Positions 26,951 through 34,523 are shown, counted from the first letter of the stretch. The stretch is DNA of 64,000 nucleotides from Chachezhania sediminis (GCF_009765275.1 NZ_VOPH01000001.1:310001-374000); one strand, 5' to 3'. A program made the numbers and translations. The notes: generated from the sequence alone by a model not told the origin.

Positions 26951-27400
26951 CTACCCCCGGTCCGCGTGCCAAACCTCACGGGCTGTCTTCCGGCTGTGGC
27001 AGCGATGACAGAGCGGCTGCCAGTTGGATCGATCCCAGAAACGCCGCCGATCACCCTTGTGCGGGACAATGTGATCAACGTCCGTTGCCGGCTCGATGAC
27101 GCCCAGCTCCCCGCAGTCCCCGCAAAGCGGATGCCTGGCGAGGAACGCACGCGCCGCCGACTTCCAACGCGGATCGGCATAGAGCGCGCGCGCCGCGGCG
27201 GCATGTGGCGTTGCCTGGGCCGCAGCCTTCTGCGCGGCGCGCCTGACATCCTGCTCTTTTTGATGACGGGCGCAGCGGGCGCCGCCTGCGTCCGCGAATT
27301 CTTCGCACCCAGGTGCTGCACAGATTTTCAGAAGAGCACTCCCCCAAACGCAACGCGCCCGGTCGGGATGTCCCGCCGGGCGCGCGTGTGGTGCTGGCAT
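26951..27400 (-). CDS. Phage HNH endonuclease
   Basis: CxxC zinc ribbon near residues 27-44 and a complete HNH block (HPLCGDCG, ATDVDHIVPHKGD, NWQPLCHRCHSRKT). HNH proteins beside terminase genes are known to be needed for cos cleavage and packaging in many HK97-like phages. The ATG at 27400 gives 149 residues but lies in front of a strong hairpin; a shorter protein starting near 27331 (CTG, KICAAPGC) is equally possible. Confidence 0.85.
   Translation of the reverse strand: MPAPHARPAGHPDRARCVWGSALLKICAAPGCEEFADAGGARCARHQKEQDVRRAAQKAAAQATPHAAAARALYADPRWKSAARAFLARHPLCGDCGELGVIEPATDVDHIVPHKGDRRRFWDRSNWQPLCHRCHSRKTAREVWHADRG
27355..27383. terminator. Strong GC hairpin between early and packaging genes
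   Basis: GCGCCCGG (27355-27362) pairs with CCGGGCGC (27376-27383), and CGGGA (27364-27368) with TCCCG (27371-27375), leaving a tiny loop. There is no clear T-run. It could be a terminator, or a structure at a packaging site. Confidence 0.45.
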
Positions 27401-27428
27401 CCTGTCTAGTACCCCCGGGATTCGACGG

Positions 27429-28211
27429 TCAAGAAGAATTTCGCCAGGGGGTCATCGGCGGCAGGTCGTCCGTGAGTTCGACCCAGGTCAGGGGCACATG
27501 CTGCAGCGCCGCCAGCACCGTCATCAGGTGCCCGATCCAGTCGAGATAGCGCCGCCGGGCCGCCCCGATCTCGCGCGGGGTCCGTTCCCACCGGCACGGC
27601 GTGTAGCGCACAGCATCCGCGACGATCACCCCCTTGCGGTTCCGCCGGGGCTGCGGCCGCCAGCCGCCCGGGCCCAGCTCTGCCGCATCGGCCGTGGCCG
27701 GGCGCCAGCCGTTCTGGTTCTGGTGCCATCCCTCCGGGACGATCCTCGGAACAGCCCCCACCAGCGGATCCGGCGTGGTTCCCGACCGGGCGAGATCCGC
27801 CAGCCAAAGCGCCTCAGCCCGGGGCAGCGCCCCCTGCACCGCCGCCGCGATCAGTTCCGCATCGTCCGCCGGCCGCGACCGGCCCCAGCTGACATCGACC
27901 CGCCGCCCCAGCTCCGCCTGCTGCAGCAGGATGTATTCCATCCCGAAGCCCGGGCCGGTCTCGCCCAGACCCTCGCCATAGCTCAGCCGCGCATGTTCCG
28001 TGCCGAAGGCCCATTCCAGCGCCTCGCGCACCCCCATTTGGCGAACGGTCCGCGGCTCCGGTCCGGGGCGGGTGTTGGATGGCGTTGCCGGGTCCACCGG
28101 TTCGAACCGGGCCACCTCTTTCCCGGCCCTGTCCGTGCAGCGGGTCACCTGGCCGCCATCGGCCAGGAAGGCCGCGATGGCCGCCTGTTCTTCCGTCGTG
28201 AGAGGTTTCAT
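27429..28211 (-). CDS. Phage early-region protein of unknown function
   Basis: 260 residues; I do not recognise a domain. The N-terminus (MKPLTTEEQAAIAAFLADGGQVTRC) looks like a short helical or HTH-like module. The C-terminal half has an Arg/Trp-rich part (PQPRRNRKGVI, RYLDWIGHLMTVLAALQHV). Last of the early genes, start overlapping the preceding stop (ATGA). Confidence 0.65.
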   Translation of the reverse strand: MKPLTTEEQAAIAAFLADGGQVTRCTDRAGKEVARFEPVDPATPSNTRPGPEPRTVRQMGVREALEWAFGTEHARLSYGEGLGETGPGFGMEYILLQQAELGRRVDVSWGRSRPADDAELIAAAVQGALPRAEALWLADLARSGTTPDPLVGAVPRIVPEGWHQNQNGWRPATADAAELGPGGWRPQPRRNRKGVIVADAVRYTPCRWERTPREIGAARRRYLDWIGHLMTVLAALQHVPLTWVELTDDLPPMTPWRNSS

Positions 28212-28825
28212 GCGGATGTTCCTTCCCTGCGGGCCGTCTCGCCCGCGGCCACGATGGCCAGCGCCCGTCGTTCGATGTCGTCATGAGCATCAAGGCTCGC
28301 CCGGTCGGACGCATCGGCCCGGTTCTCGTCCACACGGGAACGCAGCCGCGCCGCGGTGTCCGCGATCTCGCGCGCCCGCATGTCCAGCGCCCGCCGCTCC
28401 GCGTCGTGGATCGGGGGCCGCCGGTGGCGTTCGATGAACTGGAACTCCGCCACCAGCCGCCCCGGCACCGCCCGTGCCTCGGCGCCCGCCCGGCTGCCGA
28501 ACCAGCTGGCAATCGCCGGCAGCTGTTCCAGCGGCCGCGGCTGGTAGCGCTGCGCCGTGGCCAGGAACCCCACCCGGCCCGGCCACCAGCTGCGCCGCGT
28601 ACCCTCGCCGCTGGCCTCGGCCCATTCGCGCAGGCCCGCCAGAACCCGGTCGCTGCAATAGCCCAGCTCGTCCGCCAGACCGTCCAGGAACGCCCGTTCC
28701 CGGGCCTCGCGCTCGGCCGGACGCTCGCCCTTCTTCGGTTTCATCCCCATGCCTGCCTCCTGCAGCGGGCGGATCAGGATCCGTCTCACCCGGTCGCGGC
28801 TGGTTTCCTGTCCATCGCTTGCCAT
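28208..28825 (-). CDS. Phage early-region protein of unknown function
   Basis: 205 residues from ATG 28825 (MASDGQETSRDRVRR); a longer form from 28885 is possible. Charged and helical, Arg-rich; no named domain. The segment RSWWPGRVGFLATAQRYQPRP followed by IASWFGSRAG is distinctive. It lies just downstream of the iteron-like repeats, so a role in replication is a reasonable but unproven guess. Confidence 0.6.
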   Translation of the reverse strand: MASDGQETSRDRVRRILIRPLQEAGMGMKPKKGERPAEREARERAFLDGLADELGYCSDRVLAGLREWAEASGEGTRRSWWPGRVGFLATAQRYQPRPLEQLPAIASWFGSRAGAEARAVPGRLVAEFQFIERHRRPPIHDAERRALDMRAREIADTAARLRSRVDENRADASDRASLDAHDDIERRALAIVAAGETARREGTSA

Positions 28826-28888
28826 CGTCTTCCCCCTTTCTCGGCCCTTCGCCGGTGCCATCTTGTCCACAGGTTCGGGCGACAATGT

Positions 28889-29000
28889 CCCTTTCCCTGT
28901 TTTTTCCCTGTCCCTGTCCCTGTCGGTGTGGACAGTCCAAGACTGTCCGAGACTGTCTTGAAGTGTCCTTCGGACAGTTCGGGACAGTTCAGGACAGGGT
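28889..29000. repeat. Iteron-like cluster of CTGTC/GACAG repeats
   Basis: Four CCCTGT hexamers occur at 28895, 28906, 28912 and 28918, the last three in strict tandem. They are followed by GACTGTC at 28941 and 28951 and GGACAGTTC-type repeats at 28972, 28982 and 28992, all on a 10-base period and in opposite orientation to the first set. The cluster is intergenic, next to an initiator-like gene. It is a candidate phage replication origin or dense operator. Confidence 0.6.
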
Positions 29001-29002
29001 CG

Positions 29003-29644
29003 TCAGCGTCGGCGGAGGCCCAGGTCCGCCATGTGGTTCGACCAGGCGCCGATGGCCCGTTCGATCCAGGCCGCGCTGCGATAGTCGCAGCCCTCGTCCA
29101 GCAGCCACTGGTCCATCCAGAGCACCGCCGCGTCGTTCTTCGACAAATCGACATGGTAGCCGGCCACGGCACTGCGCAGCCGCATCTGCCGCTTGCTGGC
29201 GCTGGCCCGGTCGTTCCGGGCGCGGTTGTCTTCCTTCCGCGCCATCGCGTCCCGCATCATCGCCAGCACCGTCGGGTGATAGAGCCTGACCGTGCCCTCG
29301 CCGGCGTCGTCGCCATCGCAGATGCACCGCTTCCAGCGATGCAGCGGCCCAAAGGGCAGCCGGCACAGGTTCACGAAGTGGGCGTGATCGCACATCGCGA
29401 ACTTGGCCAGCTGCTCGGTATCGTCGGGCAGCGTGCCGATGGGCGAATGCCCATAGGATATGTTGATCAGGTCGAAGTAATAGGCCCGCGCCTCGGGCGT
29501 GCCCTTCAGGCGCATCTCGCTGTTCAGCCAGCGCTGCCGGTGCCAGGGCATGAACCAGTGGCTGTCCAGCCGGTCGTCGCTGGTGAAGGGATAGACCGGC
29601 AGATCCTCGTCCCCGCCCACCACCGAGAGATATGCCGCATTCAT
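29003..29644 (-). CDS. Putative phage replication protein, DUF1376/YdaU-like
   Basis: 213 residues. The start ...WFMPWHRQRWLNSEMRLKGTPEARAYY-FDLINISY with LPDDTEQLAKFAM describes the DUF1376-type replisome organiser fold: a gene product that converts residue growth thresholds of small winged helices (this is recognised by eye only). YdaU-like proteins take part in phage replication initiation. The iteron-like cluster lies right after its stop. Confidence in the family is moderate. Confidence 0.6.
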   Translation of the reverse strand: MNAAYLSVVGGDEDLPVYPFTSDDRLDSHWFMPWHRQRWLNSEMRLKGTPEARAYYFDLINISYGHSPIGTLPDDTEQLAKFAMCDHAHFVNLCRLPFGPLHRWKRCICDGDDAGEGTVRLYHPTVLAMMRDAMARKEDNRARNDRASASKRQMRLRSAVAGYHVDLSKNDAAVLWMDQWLLDEGCDYRSAAWIERAIGAWSNHMADLGLRRR

Positions 29645-29656
29645 GCCCCGCCCCCC

Positions 29657-29893
29657 TCAGAAGTCGATCTCGCCGGTGACAAAGACCGGCCGGCATTCCA
29701 CCAGCGACAGCCGCTGCGGCGGCGCCACCAGCGCGCAAAAGCCGGTGACGGCCTCCAGCACGACGAAAGTCCGCCCGGGGCTCTGCCGGGCCAGCTCCTG
29801 CGCCTCGCCCTCGGCCTCTTCCCGGCTGTCATGCGCGGTGCGCGGCGCGCGGCCCTGCAGGCTGCAGACGATCCAGAATTGGCCCTCGGTCAT
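29657..29893 (-). CDS. Small phage protein of unknown function
   Basis: 78 residues. Opens MTEGQFWIVCSLQG and contains a charged helix (SREEAEGEAQELARQS) and a hydrophobic stretch (VVLEAVTGFCALVAPP). Not recognised. Start ATG overlaps the preceding stop by four bases, so it is part of the early operon. Confidence 0.55.
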   Translation of the reverse strand: MTEGQFWIVCSLQGRAPRTAHDSREEAEGEAQELARQSPGRTFVVLEAVTGFCALVAPPQRLSLVECRPVFVTGEIDF

Positions 29894-30384
29894 GTTGCGT
29901 CCTCCAGCACCAGGACCGGCACGTTCACGGCGACCGCGGCGCGCAGAACCGCCCAGACCTCGGGGCTGTCGTCCCAGCCGGGAACGGCCAGGACCGCCAC
30001 CACCGCGCAGGCCCGCTGCAGCGGCATCGTCCAGCCGGTCCAGAAGACCGTGTCATTGGGGGTCAGCTGCGGGTCGACCAGGTCGAGCTGCAGCATCAGC
30101 GACTGGATCGCGGCCACAGGCACCGCGCAGACGCCCAGAAGGGCCAGCGCCCTTGCATGCCAGGCCGCAACCTCGCCCGCCGCGATGGCGGCATCGAGGT
30201 CCCAGCCGACGCCATAGTCGTCCACCGCCAGGTCCCCGGCCCAGGGCATCGCGAGATAGACCAGTCGGCCCTTGGCCACCTTGGCCACGTCCGCGAAAGC
30301 CGCAGAGCGCCGGACAAGGCCCGCGCGTTCGCAGGCCGCCACGCCCGGGGCCTGCCAGTCGGGGATCGCCGGCAGCGCCATCAT
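29890..30384 (-). CDS. DUF1937-like phage protein
   Basis: 164 residues from ATG 30384 (MMALPAIPDWQ). RLVYLAMPWAGD resembles the start of the DUF1937/nucleoside deoxyribosyltransferase-like fold, and the middle ARALALLGVCAVPVAAIQSLMLQ and final VPVLVLEDA fit a Rossmann-like core. Members are common in alphaproteobacterial phages; possible role in nucleotide handling. Start shares one base with the 51-residue gene before it. Confidence 0.65.
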   Translation of the reverse strand: MMALPAIPDWQAPGVAACERAGLVRRSAAFADVAKVAKGRLVYLAMPWAGDLAVDDYGVGWDLDAAIAAGEVAAWHARALALLGVCAVPVAAIQSLMLQLDLVDPQLTPNDTVFWTGWTMPLQRACAVVAVLAVPGWDDSPEVWAVLRAAVAVNVPVLVLEDAT

Positions 30385-30539
30385 CAGGCCGCCCCCTTGC
30401 CCAGCGTGAAAAGTTTTTCCGCGGCGCGGCGCATCAGGGCCGCCCGCCGCGCCCGGCCCCGGCGCATCGGCCGGCGCGAAAAGGCAAGAAGGGCGTGCGC
30501 GCCCCAATGGGCGGCCGCGTGAAAGGTGGTCCGGATCAT
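30384..30539 (-). CDS. 51-residue Arg-rich phage protein
   Basis: Begins MIRTTFHAAAHWGAH and ends EKLFTLGKGAA, with an Arg-rich middle (SRRPMRRGRARRAALMRRA). Start ATG 30539 overlaps the stop of the upstream gene (ATGA) and its TGA shares a base with the next ATG, which is strong evidence that it is translated. No domain recognised; the basic composition suggests nucleic acid binding. Confidence 0.6.
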   Translation of the reverse strand: MIRTTFHAAAHWGAHALLAFSRRPMRRGRARRAALMRRAAEKLFTLGKGAA

Positions 30540-30895
30540 TTGTCACCACGCCCCAGCCAGTGGCCCAGGAACATCGCCGGCTGCATGATCACCAGCGCCG
30601 ACAGGTGCACCGCACTCGGCAGCGTCTCTTCCCGCAGCCAGTACCGCACCGTCCGAGGCGAGATCGGATCGCCCTTCTTGTCCCGGAAATAGTGACAGGC
30701 CTCCTCGGCCAGCCCCTTCTCGCTCTGGTGCCCAGGAAACTCCGTCCACAGCGCCTTCACGACCAGCTTCTTCAGCGCCCGCTCCTCCGCCGACCCCGTG
30801 CACTTCTGGCAAGATCTTTCCACACCGTCCGCCCTATGATCGCCCCGTGACGTGCGAACTGGAACGGAACCGGGAAAGGGAGAAACGGAGGTCAT
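30536..30895 (-). CDS. Phage early protein, possible DNA-binding
   Basis: 119 residues, not recognised. The central part (ALWTEFPGHQSEKGLAEEAC, then DPISPRTVRYWLREETLP) resembles a helix-turn-helix: SPRTVRYWL would be the recognition helix. Start ATG 30895 overlaps the Cro-like stop by four bases. Probably an early regulator in the cro operon. Confidence 0.6.
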   Translation of the reverse strand: MTSVSPFPGSVPVRTSRGDHRADGVERSCQKCTGSAEERALKKLVVKALWTEFPGHQSEKGLAEEACHYFRDKKGDPISPRTVRYWLREETLPSAVHLSALVIMQPAMFLGHWLGRGDK

Positions 30896-31098
30896 GCACT
30901 GGCCTCCGTTTTTGCATCAGCCCATGCCGAAAGCGGCACTTGCTTGCCCGTGATACGCTCGATTGCAGCCGCTTTTTCCCAGGACGGCTTGGATCCACTG
31001 AGCCAGCGGTTCACAGTCGGCTGGCTGACACCAACCGCTTCCGCGAACGCCTTTTGCGTTAAACCACTGGATTTGAGGTACTGTGCGAGTGTGACCAT
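30892..31098 (-). CDS. Cro/YdaS-like phage repressor
   Basis: 68 residues from ATG 31098; a TTG two codons upstream is less likely. Clear helix-turn-helix: LTQKAFAEAVGVSQPTVNRW. It is transcribed divergently from the CI-like gene and starts the early operon, the position of Cro. A 15-base palindromic operator lies 10 bases before its start codon and no Shine-Dalgarno is seen, so the transcript may be leaderless. Confidence 0.82.
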   Translation of the reverse strand: MVTLAQYLKSSGLTQKAFAEAVGVSQPTVNRWLSGSKPSWEKAAAIERITGKQVPLSAWADAKTEASA

Positions 31099-31107
31099 GG
31101 CCAATAA

Positions 31108-31122
31108 ATACGCTCAGCGTAT
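31108..31122. promoter_or_regulatory. Phage operator, perfect palindrome
   Basis: ATACGC-TCA-GCGTAT, perfect 6-base arms, between the divergent cro-like and CI-like genes. Related 15-mers occur at 31625 and 31650. Position and symmetry indicate a binding site for one or both repressors. Confidence 0.7.
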
Positions 31123-31201
31123 GAATTGGTCAATCCGCTCAACGAATATTTATCCGGATGCGGGTATGGCCGGAATCGTGCCCATCTGAAACACAGAAGC
31201 T

Positions 31202-31480
31202 ATGAAAAACCTGAAGCGGATACGGCAACACAGGGGCTGGTCCCAAGCGAAGCTGGCGGAGGCCGCCGGTGTGAAGCAGGCGACCATTTCCAGAATAGAG
31301 AGCGGGACCAACAACCCCTCCCTCGCCGTCGCTGACAGCATAGCAAAGGCCCTCGGGGTCAATACCGTTGAGCTCTTTGGCATTCCTGAGCTCGAGCAAC
31401 GCTTTCTTGAAGCCTTTCGCGCAGCAACGCCAAAACGGCGCGCCGCGCTTCTGACGCTCCTGGAGAGCGATCAAGAATAG
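31202..31480 (+). CDS. CI-like XRE-family repressor
   Basis: 92 residues. Canonical XRE helix-turn-helix (WSQAKLAEAAGVKQATISRI, then ESGTNNPSL, KALGV) at residues 13-55, followed by a short C-terminal helix. No LexA/CI peptidase domain, so release from lysogeny would not go by RecA-stimulated self-cleavage. Divergent from the cro-like gene, which makes it the probable lysogeny repressor. Confidence 0.85.
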   Translation: MKNLKRIRQHRGWSQAKLAEAAGVKQATISRIESGTNNPSLAVADSIAKALGVNTVELFGIPELEQRFLEAFRAATPKRRAALLTLLESDQE

Positions 31481-31743
31481 TCGATTCACCTTCACCGGTC
31501 ACAAGATATCGCGCTCCAGCCAAGACCTGACGGGCATATTCTGCCTGCATCCCCCAACCCCCCAATGTTCTTGGTACGTTCTAACACAGCCGAACTCATA
31601 CTGCGCGGATAAATCTCTGGCAATATACGCTGTACGTATTTACACAAGTATACGTTACGAGTATTTTTCGGCAGGATGCGACGCACCTCAATTCGGGCCG
31701 CCCATGTACGCCAACCGCTCAATATCGACGTTTCGAGGTAACC
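31481..31743. promoter_or_regulatory. Region upstream of the small integration operon
   Basis: 263 bases without a gene. Two 15-mers related to the CI/cro operator lie at 31625-31639 and 31650-31664 (start-to-start distance 25), about 80-120 bases before the first gene of the excisionase/integrase group. The surrounding sequence is unusually AT-rich for this prophage, in keeping with a promoter. Confidence 0.5.
31625..31664. promoter_or_regulatory. Two tandem operator-like 15-mers
   Basis: ATACGCTGTACGTAT (31625-31639) has perfect 5-base arms, and ATACGTTACGAGTAT (31650-31664) has perfect 4-base arms; both match most positions of the perfect operator at 31108. They should connect regulation of excision and integration genes to the repressor. 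Confidence 0.55.
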
Positions 31744-31911
31744 ATGATGACCAGGAGCAAACTCTCCGACCTGAACGAACACCCGTTCGCCCAGCTAGGG
31801 CGCCTGAACGGGCGCTTCGGCCGTGGGTACGATGCTGCCCCAGCCGAGCTGAAGCCCACCATCCTCGCCGTCACCGAGCTGGAACACCAGGCGCGGACGG
31901 CGAGGAAGTAG
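31744..31911 (+). CDS. 55-residue hypothetical phage protein
   Basis: Begins MMTRSKLSDLNEHPFAQLG. Contains LELxxQARTARK-like charged end. A GAGGTAACC ribosome site precedes ATG 31744. Not recognised. It lies 4 bases before the excisionase-like gene and after the tandem operators, so it is probably the first gene of that operon. Confidence 0.5.
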   Translation: MMTRSKLSDLNEHPFAQLGRLNGRFGRGYDAAPAELKPTILAVTELEHQARTARK

Positions 31912-31915
31912 ACCG

Positions 31916-32122
31916 ATGGCCGAGTTGTCACCCATAGCTGTCAGAGAAAAGCACGCCGCGGCCATGCTCGACATGCCGGTGACGGACTTCCGCCGTCTGG
32001 TCAGCCAGGGCGCCCTTCCCCGCCCGGTCCGGATCGGCAGCTTTGATCGCTGGCGGGTCGACCAGCTCCGGGCGACACTGGACGGAACCGCCGCACTTCC
32101 CGACGAGGGCTTCGAACTATGA
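31916..32122 (+). CDS. AlpA/excisionase-like DNA-binding protein
   Basis: 68 residues. HAAAMLDMPVTDFRRLVSQG and PRPVRIGSFDRWRVDQL show the winged helix-turn-helix of MerR/AlpA-type excisionases. Its end overlaps the integrase start by four bases (ATGA), the usual pairing. Likely controls excision directionality. Confidence 0.78.
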   Translation: MAELSPIAVREKHAAAMLDMPVTDFRRLVSQGALPRPVRIGSFDRWRVDQLRATLDGTAALPDEGFEL

Positions 32123-33159
32123 GACCGCCAAAACCACGGATCACCAAGCCACGCCTCCTTTGGCGCTGGAAGGGCGACACGTGGATCCCGGTCTATCGGG
32201 TCACCTGGACGGAAAACGGTCATCAGAGGGCCAGGCAGACGGCCTTGGCATGGAAGGGTGATCCCGAGGAACTGGACCGCCTCTACTGGCTGGCGCAGTC
32301 CGGAAAGCACGAAGCCCAGCAGGCACCCGCGCGCTACACTTGGCAGGAATGCGTGGAAGCGTGGCGGCGCGATTCAGTCAAAGGGCAAGGCAAGCTCGCG
32401 GCCAACACGAAGACCAGCTATCGGCGCACCATGGACGCGATCCTGGAGAAGAACGCCGCCAAGGACATGCGCAGGACCACACGGCAGGCGGTTCGGGCCG
32501 CGCTGGAAAAACTGGCCGACACCCCGAGGAAGGCCAGTCGCTATGCCCAAACCGTCAGCCTGCTTTGGAACTATGCCGAACGGGAACTGGACTGGCCCAT
32601 GGGGCAGAACCCGGCCAAGGGGCTGGCAGCCTACAAGCCTGCCCGTGAATACGCGCCGTGGCCGGAGTGGATGTTGAAGAAGCTGACCAGCGCCCCGCAG
32701 AACGTCCAGATCGCTGCGGCGCTGATCCGCTACACCGGTCAACGCCCGAGCGCGGCCATCGCCATGCGGCATGACCATTTCGCGGGCGAGTGGATGACGG
32801 TCACCGACGAGAAAGGTCGCAGGGAATTCGACGTCTACTGCCCTGCGCCGTTGCGCGATTTTCTGTCGACCCAGCCCAAGGGCGGCGCCCATATCCTCGC
32901 GAAGAACCTGCGCGAACCAGTGGGGTACGATGGCATCGAGAAGGCATTCAGGACGTGGCGCGCGACTCTCGGGGACAGAGGCGCGCCCTACACGCTGCAC
33001 GGCCTCCGGAAGCTTGCAGTGGTCGAACTGGCCGAGGCTGGGTGCGGCGATGCCGAGATCCAGGCAGTCACCGGGCAGAGTGCTGAAATGGTGGCCTACT
33101 ACCGCCGGCAGGCGAACCGGAAACGGCTCAGCAAGTCCGCTCAGGAGCGTCGAAAATAG
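32119..33159 (+). CDS. Tyrosine-recombinase phage integrase
   Basis: 346 residues. An N-terminal arm-type DNA-binding part, SAM-like core (TWQECVEAWRRDSVK...) to about residue 185, and the catalytic domain: first Arg in YTGQRPSAA, HGLR box in LHGLRKL, and Tyr in VAYYRRQ. The usual second His position reads TGQS, with Gln in place of His, a known but less common variant. Catalyses site-specific recombination between phage and the adjacent tRNA-Leu. Confidence 0.93.
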   Translation: MRPPKPRITKPRLLWRWKGDTWIPVYRVTWTENGHQRARQTALAWKGDPEELDRLYWLAQSGKHEAQQAPARYTWQECVEAWRRDSVKGQGKLAANTKTSYRRTMDAILEKNAAKDMRRTTRQAVRAALEKLADTPRKASRYAQTVSLLWNYAERELDWPMGQNPAKGLAAYKPAREYAPWPEWMLKKLTSAPQNVQIAAALIRYTGQRPSAAIAMRHDHFAGEWMTVTDEKGRREFDVYCPAPLRDFLSTQPKGGAHILAKNLREPVGYDGIEKAFRTWRATLGDRGAPYTLHGLRKLAVVELAEAGCGDAEIQAVTGQSAEMVAYYRRQANRKRLSKSAQERRK

Positions 33160-33247
33160 GAAGAACGGAACGAAAACGAAACAGGACTCTGTGACCCTGC
33201 CCTGTGACCCGCAGGTCCACGGATGAACCGAGAACCTGCTAAGTCAT

Positions 33248-33331
33248 TGGTACCCAAGGCCGGACTCGAACCGGCACGCCCGAAGGCGGGGGATTTTGAA
33301 TCCCCTGCGTCTACCATTCCGCCACTTGGGC
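33248..33331 (-). tRNA. tRNA-Leu(CAA)
   Basis: 84 bases on the minus strand with CCA encoded. The anticodon loop TTCAAAA gives anticodon CAA. Acceptor GCCCAAG/CTTGGGT pairs fully apart from a G1-U72 wobble. D-arm, long variable arm (CGCCTTCGGGCG) and T-arm (GCCGG-TTCGAGT-CCGGC) are all clear. Its 3' end faces the prophage integrase, which fits use as the attachment site. Confidence 0.95.
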
Positions 33332-33480
33332 CCATTTGGCATCCCTACCGTGCAGTCCCGGGCCCGTCCAGCGGCATTTTGCCAGAGCGGACGCCGCAGC
33401 CGTTGACCCGGCCCGCCCTGCATGGTTTGTCCGTCCCAGGCCCCGCGGGACGGCGGCCCCGAGCCTCCTAGGACCTGCCC

Positions 33481-34059
33481 ATGCTGAAACGCCTCTACGA
33501 CGCGACCATGCGGCTGGCAGACCATCCCAAGGCAATCTGGTGGCTGGCGCTCGTCTCCTTCGTGGAAAGCTCGTTCTTCCCGATCCCGCCCGACATCCTG
33601 ATGATCCCGATGATCCTCGCCCGCCCGAATCGTGCCTGGCTGATCGCGGGAGTAGCCCTGGTGTTCTCGGTCCTCGGGGGGCTTCTGGGCTATGCCATCG
33701 GCGCCTTCGCCTTCGACAGTATCGGCCGCCCTATCCTTGAGGCCGCCGGCAAGGCCGACGCGATGACGGAATTCAATACGCGGTTCAACGATGTCGGCTT
33801 CTGGGCCGTTCTCATCGCGGGCGTGACCCCCTTCCCCTACAAGGTCATCACGATCATGTCGGGCTGGACCGCCATGCCGCTGCCGACCTTCATCGTCACC
33901 TCGATCGTCGCGCGCGCCATCCGTTTCTATGTCGTGGCGGGCCTGCTCTATGCTTTCGGCGAACCGATCCGGGATTTCATCGAAAGACGCCTGGGGCTCG
34001 TGTTCACCGTCTTCGTCGTGCTGTTAATCGGCGGATTCATCGTGGCAAAGAACCTGTGA
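33481..34059 (+). CDS. YqaA/DedA-like membrane protein
   Basis: 192 residues, about five hydrophobic segments. SFVESSFFPIPPDILMIPM and WAVLIAGVTPFPYKVITIMSGW are the two re-entrant motifs of the DedA/YqaA (SNARE-associated) family, which takes part in membrane homeostasis and lipid flipping. The stop overlaps the dsbB-like GTG start (GTGA), so they form an operon. Confidence 0.85.
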   Translation: MLKRLYDATMRLADHPKAIWWLALVSFVESSFFPIPPDILMIPMILARPNRAWLIAGVALVFSVLGGLLGYAIGAFAFDSIGRPILEAAGKADAMTEFNTRFNDVGFWAVLIAGVTPFPYKVITIMSGWTAMPLPTFIVTSIVARAIRFYVVAGLLYAFGEPIRDFIERRLGLVFTVFVVLLIGGFIVAKNL

Positions 34060-34517
34060 CCCGTCGTTTCCTTGTCCTGCTGGCCACGGCCGGCTCTGCC
34101 GCGCTGCTGCTGGGCGCCCTTGGGTTCCAGTACATCGGCGGCCTCCCGCCCTGTCACCTGTGCGTCTGGCAACGCTGGCCGCACCTGGCCGCTCTGGTGA
34201 TCGGCCTGATCGCCGCCATGGTTCCGGGCAGGCTACTGCCGCTTCTGGGCGCTGCCGCCACGCTGACGACTGCGGGCGTGGGCCTCTATCATACCGGGGT
34301 CGAACGCGGCTGGTGGGAAGGCCCGACCACCTGCACTTCCGGCTCGATTGAGGGGATGAGCAGCACGGACCTGATGGCCCAGATCATGAACGCCCCAATC
34401 GTCCAGTGCGACGTGGTTGCCTGGCAGTTCCTGGGCCTGTCCATGGCGTCGTGGAACACGGTCGCAGCACTGGTCCTGACATGCATCTGGATCGCGGCCG
34501 CGCTGAAGCGCGACTGA
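34056..34517 (+). CDS. DsbB-family disulfide bond formation protein
   Basis: 153 residues from GTG 34056. GGLPPCHLCVWQRWPH carries the CxxC redox pair, and a second Cys pair is at CTSG and QCDV. Four transmembrane helices as in DsbB, which reoxidises DsbA using quinone. It converges on the HNH gene with six bases between the stops. Confidence 0.88.
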   Translation: MTRRFLVLLATAGSAALLLGALGFQYIGGLPPCHLCVWQRWPHLAALVIGLIAAMVPGRLLPLLGAAATLTTAGVGLYHTGVERGWWEGPTTCTSGSIEGMSSTDLMAQIMNAPIVQCDVVAWQFLGLSMASWNTVAALVLTCIWIAAALKRD

Positions 34518-34523
34518 GCCCCG

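Larger units (their letters stand above)
7057..33247. mobile_element. Siphovirus-type prophage integrated next to tRNA-Leu
   Basis: A contiguous set of phage modules in canonical order: integrase and excisionase, divergent repressor genes, early genes, terminase, portal, protease, capsid, connectors, tail, tape measure, tip, fibre and lysis. Nearly all late genes are intact and closely packed with ATGA overlaps, so the element may be inducible. The integrase lies beside a tRNA-Leu 3' end. The right limit is set by the tRNA; the left limit is approximate because no matching attachment repeat was found. Confidence 0.93.
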
